A stretch of 64,000 bases of DNA, taken from Pedobacter steynii (lineage in GTDB: Bacteria > Bacteroidota > Bacteroidia > Sphingobacteriales > Sphingobacteriaceae). Shown here in pieces: positions 60,218-64,000 of this stretch; the stretch's first letter is position 1; each line of letters opens with the position of its first letter. The stretch covers positions 186,001 through 250,000 of the forward strand of contig NZ_FNGY01000001.1 in assembly GCF_900103665.1 (NCBI RefSeq), read 5' to 3'. Both the position numbers and the translations under genes were made by a program. The notes under the pieces were generated by a model. That model worked only from the letters and a program-made list of their open reading frames with translations. It made no database searches and was not told the origin of the DNA.

Positions 60218-61408
60218 TTAGGATTTTTGGTTGGCAAGGAGTATTTCTACCGTTTTGGATTTTAGGTTGTCATTTGAGGCCAGGGCCATCGCAGTTTCAT
60301 CTTGACGGTTGGTGATATTGGTATCAGCGCCCTTTTCAATAAGGAGCTTCACTTTCTTGTAAGTGTCTTTTGCCGCTTCTTTATCATAGTTGACATTAAA
60401 TGCACATACATAATGTAAAAGCGTGTTTCCATCTTCATCCTGTGCATTGATGTCCACCAGGTCCATATTCAGGATGGCTTCCAGGATTTCAAATTGTTTT
60501 TCAGCTGCGACTTCCAGTGGGGTTTTTCCCTGGCCATACCAGGTGGAACGCGCTAAAAGATCCGCTCCATCTTCTAACAGTTTAATTAGAAAAGCGACGG
60601 TATCCCGGTCAGATCTGTAGATTCTTCTCATGAATTCAAAGAACATCGTTACGCCTTCTTTATTGAGCTGGTCAAAGTCAGGGCTATGATATTCCCGGAG
60701 TTTGAGGTACCATTTCAGATCTGCCTTATGAACTATAGTCCAAAAGAATGCAGACTCGCCTGATTTGTCCTGGTGATTGGGATCAGCACCATTTTGCAGG
60801 AGTAAGTCTAGATATGCCGGTTTATTAAATTCTATTGCTTCTATCAGCGGAGTTTTGTCGACAATATCTTTTGCATTTACATCCAGGCCTTCTTCAATAA
60901 GAAACTGAACATAAGCCAATGATTTTTCCGGTTTGATTCTTCCGTTTTTTATCACTGCATGAAGGAAAGTCGACTCGTAATTGTTCTTATAATTCAGGTC
61001 AAGACCAGCATTGACGAACCGTTTGATCAGCCATAGTTCTGCTCCTTCTTCAAAAGCATAACTCAGTAAAGTCTGATCTGCCACTTCATCTTTGAGGTTT
61101 TCCATTTGCCCAAGAAGGTCGTCCAGAAACTGAATGGATTCTTCGTCTTCTTTAAGGTTGGTGATGATGCTTGCAAAAATGGATTTCCTGAAAGAATCGT
61201 ACTCGTAAACATCTGTTCCGATTAGCTTTTGGGAGATGAGAACGGGGATCAGATCAAAGGCTTTATGGCTGATGATTTTGTCCAGAATCTGAGTATGGTA
61301 ATATTCATTGAGGTCAGAAGTAAGGTTTTTATCATTTTCTAGCAGCAGTTTCGCTTCCTGGAAGTTGTTTTCTCTGAATGCTTGTAATAAAGCGGTAGTA
61401 TCTGGCAT
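60218..61408 (-). CDS. ankyrin-repeat protein
   Basis: A 396-residue cytoplasmic protein. Ankyrin units are clear in the centre and end (ESTFLHAVIKNGRIKPE, DKTPLIEAIEFNKPAYLDLLLQNGADPN, DEDGNTLLHYVCAFN) while the first ~100 residues are degenerate helices. First gene of a two-gene operon with the SHOCT-bearing ankyrin protein. Confidence 0.9.
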   Translation of the reverse strand: MPDTTALLQAFRENNFQEAKLLLENDKNLTSDLNEYYHTQILDKIISHKAFDLIPVLISQKLIGTDVYEYDSFRKSIFASIITNLKEDEESIQFLDDLLGQMENLKDEVADQTLLSYAFEEGAELWLIKRFVNAGLDLNYKNNYESTFLHAVIKNGRIKPEKSLAYVQFLIEEGLDVNAKDIVDKTPLIEAIEFNKPAYLDLLLQNGADPNHQDKSGESAFFWTIVHKADLKWYLKLREYHSPDFDQLNKEGVTMFFEFMRRIYRSDRDTVAFLIKLLEDGADLLARSTWYGQGKTPLEVAAEKQFEILEAILNMDLVDINAQDEDGNTLLHYVCAFNVNYDKEAAKDTYKKVKLLIEKGADTNITNRQDETAMALASNDNLKSKTVEILLANQKS

Positions 61409-61550
61409 ATCTATAAATACTTAATTTTTTATAGAGTCTCAAAAATCAGGCCGTATCAACAGAATATTTACTCCTGTTGATCAGCGTTAGATCAGCTGAA
61501 TGGCGTCGGAAATGGAGTGGATATTTGTAGGAAGCTGATCATAAAAGTGT

Positions 61551-61558
61551 TAACTTTG
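61551..61558 (+). promoter_or_regulatory. -7 promoter box of the 130-residue membrane protein gene
   Basis: TAACTTTG matches TAnnTTTG and ends 8 nt before the ATG at 61567; TTTG at 61524-61527 (23-bp spacer) is a possible -33 element. Confidence 0.5.
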
Positions 61559-61566
61559 AAATAGGA

Positions 61567-61959
61567 ATGAAAAACGAACCCTTAACCCATCAAAAGAAAT
61601 TATTGTCGGGCTTTTTGCTGACTGTAACTTTACTGTTGAGCTTTTTTATGCTCAGCGGGAATGTGGGGTTTTCTGTGATTCCGGCTCAAAAAACGCAAAC
61701 CGAGGTTCTGGCCCGCTTTAGGCCACTTGCTGTCGCTGGAATTAATTATTATGATAATACTGCTGTAGTAAAAAAACTACATTTTCCCTGGTCCGATAAA
61801 AATCAGGTAAATGCCTTGTTCTTTCATCATAAAATGATGCTGATCAAATTTATTGCGCTGAAGCAAAAGGCTTTTCTGATCAGCGCTGCAACTTCTTTCT
61901 ACCGGCCTAAAACGATTCCCCAGAGCCAGGATGAAGACAGTTTTTCTTTAATGGGATAA
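61567..61959 (+). CDS. hypothetical membrane-anchored protein
   Basis: A 130-residue protein with one N-terminal hydrophobic segment (LLSGFLLTVTLLLSFFMLSG, residues ~12-32) and a basic remainder ending SQDEDSFSLMG. I do not recognise it. A consensus -7 box lies directly upstream, which supports it being a gene. Confidence 0.55.
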   Translation: MKNEPLTHQKKLLSGFLLTVTLLLSFFMLSGNVGFSVIPAQKTQTEVLARFRPLAVAGINYYDNTAVVKKLHFPWSDKNQVNALFFHHKMMLIKFIALKQKAFLISAATSFYRPKTIPQSQDEDSFSLMG

Positions 61960-62023
61960 ATATTGTCCCTGATGCCATGATCCGGCATTAAAAAGTCTAT
62001 TGTCTTCATTTTATCCATTAAAC

Positions 62024-62221
62024 ATGAAATACTTCAAAAAGGCATGGAGGCTGTTGTGCCTTGTGCTATTGGTTACGCTTGCTGTAGCAGGAATTGGCCT
62101 GGGTGGCGGAGTTCCTATACCTGCCAGTAGCAGAAAAGAAAACCACATAGAAATTTCCGTAGAACTACCCGAGTCAAAGGAGGAATCAAAAGAGGTTGAA
62201 GAATTCTTCCAGAAAGTGTAA
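62024..62221 (+). CDS. small membrane protein
   Basis: A 65-residue protein: MKYFKKAWRLLCLVLLVTLA, a glycine-rich end of the helix (GIGLGGGVPIP) and an acidic tail (ESKEESKEVEEFF). The start at 62024 is preferred to a TTG at 62000. This layout (one helix, GGGVPIP, acidic tail) is seen in short Bacteroidota proteins near large secreted or tail-like proteins; the role is unknown. Confidence 0.55.
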   Translation: MKYFKKAWRLLCLVLLVTLAVAGIGLGGGVPIPASSRKENHIEISVELPESKEESKEVEEFFQKV

Positions 62222-62624
62222 AAGAGAATAAGACCAGCTCGTTTCCATGCAGGCTATTCTACTGGTTCCTGGAAACAGGTAAAATTACGCATGAAACTTC
62301 TTAAATCATTATTTACATTTGATCAATGTCTTGCTTCATCCCGGCCAGACAAATGGTTTCTGAAAGGTAAACCTGTTTTTCGTGGTCTGAGGGCTGGGAA
62401 AACATATAAGCTTTATCCCCTCATAAAATAGCATATTCTGTGCTGTGAAATGATCAATAGCTGACCGATGGTTGGTAACTGAACAAGAATATACAAAGAT
62501 TTTCAAATTAACCGCTCTCATGGATAACCGAAAATTCGTTACCGACGTGTTTATCTCCTTCTGAGCACAATGAAAAATTGCGCATTAAGCGCTTTTTAAA
62601 AAAGCAACTTTAAAACTAAAGCAG
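62222..62624. other. 403-bp non-coding region before the right-edge gene
   Basis: No credible gene. It contains short arms GTTTCCA (62241-62247) and TGGAAAC (62270-62276), a possible weak terminator, and TACATTTG (62314-62321), which matches the -7 consensus but would give a leader of about 300 nt for the gene at 62625. I see nothing else. Confidence 0.45.
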
Positions 62625-64000
62625 ATGAATACGTCACAAACGCCTCCGGGATTGTCCTTTGCCATAAACAGCCAGGATCAGGACAATACGATTTACATTA
62701 CCCAAGACCCATTGGTAAACAAGCTTACCTTTACGATAGATACCAATGTTAGCAATACTGTTTTTACTCCGGGCAGCCTGGTTGATCCGGATGATGTTTC
62801 CAATACCAAGGCCTCTCTGATCTATCTTGATTTAAGCCCACTGCAGATTCCGGTTAAAGACTTTAACCAAATTGTCTGCGAGGCTACAGGCTGGCAATTT
62901 CAGCATTTTGCAAATAGCATCATTGGGATGGCACCTCTTGCGGGGCTGAACATTAATGCGTCATCACCGTCGGTGGAAATCAGCATCAGCAAACTGATTC
63001 TGCCAAATCCGCCATCCGGTTCCAATGTTAATCTTTGGGTCCGGTATTACCATGTCAGCCCTATAAATTATCTGAACATTCCTGGCGTAACCTACTTTAA
63101 AGTTTCCTTACTTAATGCGCCGGAAAACAAAAAAGACCTGCACGAAGCGATAGATTGTGTGCTGGTCTCTCCATCCTTTATTGTGAACACGATAGACGGA
63201 TACCCCCAGGTCAAAAACAGCATTACTTTTGCATTTAAGCCTGGTGCAAATCCGGTTCCTGTAATTGCTAATGCAAATACCAGCTTTACCCTTAGTTTTG
63301 TATATGCGCCTTCGGCGCCGGGTTGTGGCGCCTTAACCAGTCCTCAGTCTGCACTTGATTTCATTAAGGTTCAACAGGAGGGAAGCGGGGCCGCATGGAC
63401 CGTCACACCCGATAATAATGTGCAAAATCCAGGTTGGATACTGCAACCACCCAGTCAGAAAGCCATAATAGGTGTTGACGCAGTGGTTTCTTTTGATGTT
63501 AATGACATCATTACCCGGTTTGAACCTGGTCCAACCTTAATGCATGTTCAATACCATAATGTCCCTGGTTATAACGATGGAGCTTACAGCATCGTCTTAG
63601 ATAAAATCCCGCATGTATCGATTGCTTCGCTGGAAGTCTCACCTAATCCTTCAGTAATCGTTGATGGAACGGCATCCGTTGAGCTCTCCTGGATTGCCTC
63701 AGATTACACCTCACTGATGCTGATGCCTTTTTATGAGGATGTGACGCAATTGAATACCTATACCGCTAAGCTGGAAAAATCGGAAGTCATCACCCTTGTG
63801 GCCACAGGTTCCGGGAGCAGTGCCAATCAGGCTATTTCCAGGGCTAGTGCGGATGTGTTGCCGGTGATCAACGCTTTTGGTGTAACGCCATCTGATGTTT
63901 ATTTCCATGATTATCCTCATGAATCCCGGTTTTTCTGGGATGTAGCAACGAATGATACGGTGTTGCTGGCGGATGACAGCTCTAAAAATACTGAAATCGT
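62625..64000 (+). CDS. large beta-rich hypothetical protein, N-terminal part (runs off the window)
   Basis: ATG at 62625 opens a frame with no stop to the window end (458 codons so far). No signal peptide (MNTSQTPPGLSFAINSQDQD). The sequence is beta-rich and Asn/Pro/Ser-rich, with segments like YITQDPLVNKLTFTID, PLQIPVKDFNQIVCEATGW and ITFAFKPGANP. From residue ~335 an Ig-like unit appears (VSIASLEVSPNPSVIVDGTA, then ELSWIASDYTSL) and may begin a tandem series. I cannot name the family. Confidence 0.8.
   Translation, partial: MNTSQTPPGLSFAINSQDQDNTIYITQDPLVNKLTFTIDTNVSNTVFTPGSLVDPDDVSNTKASLIYLDLSPLQIPVKDFNQIVCEATGWQFQHFANSIIGMAPLAGLNINASSPSVEISISKLILPNPPSGSNVNLWVRYYHVSPINYLNIPGVTYFKVSLLNAPENKKDLHEAIDCVLVSPSFIVNTIDGYPQVKNSITFAFKPGANPVPVIANANTSFTLSFVYAPSAPGCGALTSPQSALDFIKVQQEGSGAAWTVTPDNNVQNPGWILQPPSQKAIIGVDAVVSFDVNDIITRFEPGPTLMHVQYHNVPGYNDGAYSIVLDKIPHVSIASLEVSPNPSVIVDGTASVELSWIASDYTSLMLMPFYEDVTQLNTYTAKLEKSEVITLVATGSGSSANQAISRASADVLPVINAFGVTPSDVYFHDYPHESRFFWDVATNDTVLLADDSSKNTEI

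Noticed and set aside
1-64000. tRNA, rRNA, CRISPR arrays, prophage and transposons
   Set aside because: No cloverleaf-type segments with TTCNANNC arms, no regularly spaced repeats and no integrase or transposase genes were seen.

Overview
The window looks like chromosomal DNA of a Bacteroidota bacterium, most likely a Sphingobacteriaceae (Pedobacter-like) species. The reasons are a SusC/SusD outer-membrane pair at the left edge, many short promoters of the Bacteroidota type (TAnnTTTG at -7, weak TTTG/TTG at -33), almost no Shine-Dalgarno sequences, and lineage-typical families (rhomboid with a long N-terminal domain, TonB_C/MORN protein, Rpn-family PD-(D/E)XK protein, DUF6766, GMC plus gluconate-dehydrogenase subunit 3 pair). 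I see no rRNA, tRNA, CRISPR, IS element or prophage. All assignments come from reading the sequence and from recall of protein families; no search was run.

Layout. 1-3116: end of a susC gene, susD and an exported endonuclease/exonuclease/phosphatase, ending at a strong hairpin terminator. 3300-5488: TetR regulator and MFS pump sharing a probable operator, then an orphan barstar-like protein. 5617-11736: a patch with three decayed genes (GNAT acetyltransferase, DUF72, small lipoprotein) among intact genes (mini ABC pair, TonB_C/MORN protein, rhomboid, bestrophin). 11839-15358: secreted protein, DUF1963, GIY-YIG-like nuclease and a divergent TerD. 15426-17371: a compact GntR / TauE-SafE permease / DUF1634 operon whose promoter sits between two perfect palindromes. 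17447-25918: secreted XAC2610-like protein, two VOC proteins, two histidine kinases (one with a C-terminal STAS-like extension), and a DHA2 pump divergent from an Lrp/AsnC regulator. 25988-27969: secreted protein and a YqhD-type aldehyde reductase.

28122-40237 is all on the plus strand: an OmpR-family two-component system, an mgtC-mgtA magnesium operon, and a CzcCBA-type metal efflux system with an outer-membrane barrel. In front of mgtC lie four 11-bp-spaced direct repeats, a -7 box, an 18-codon proline-rich leader ORF and a hairpin that reaches to the mgtC start codon. This resembles the PhoP/mgtL logic of enterobacteria, built from different parts, and is the most interesting regulatory structure here.

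40311-48108: Rpn-type nuclease, DUF6122, cardiolipin synthase, an exported SAM hydrolase / Rid-like / esterase group, a Na+/H+ antiporter, a 2OG-Fe(II) oxygenase and a DUF551 protein. 48275-56282 collects stress and envelope genes: two tiny lysine-rich proteins missed by length cut-offs, DUF892 ferritin-like, lipoproteins, cyclopropane fatty acid synthase, universal stress protein, L,D-transpeptidase, DUF4142, DUF6766 and a low-affinity iron permease. 56422-58806 is a GMC oxidoreductase with its partner subunit. 58862-61408 holds two tandem ankyrin-repeat proteins. The right edge carries two small membrane proteins and an open reading frame from 62625 that runs off the window: a long non-secreted beta-rich protein of unknown function.
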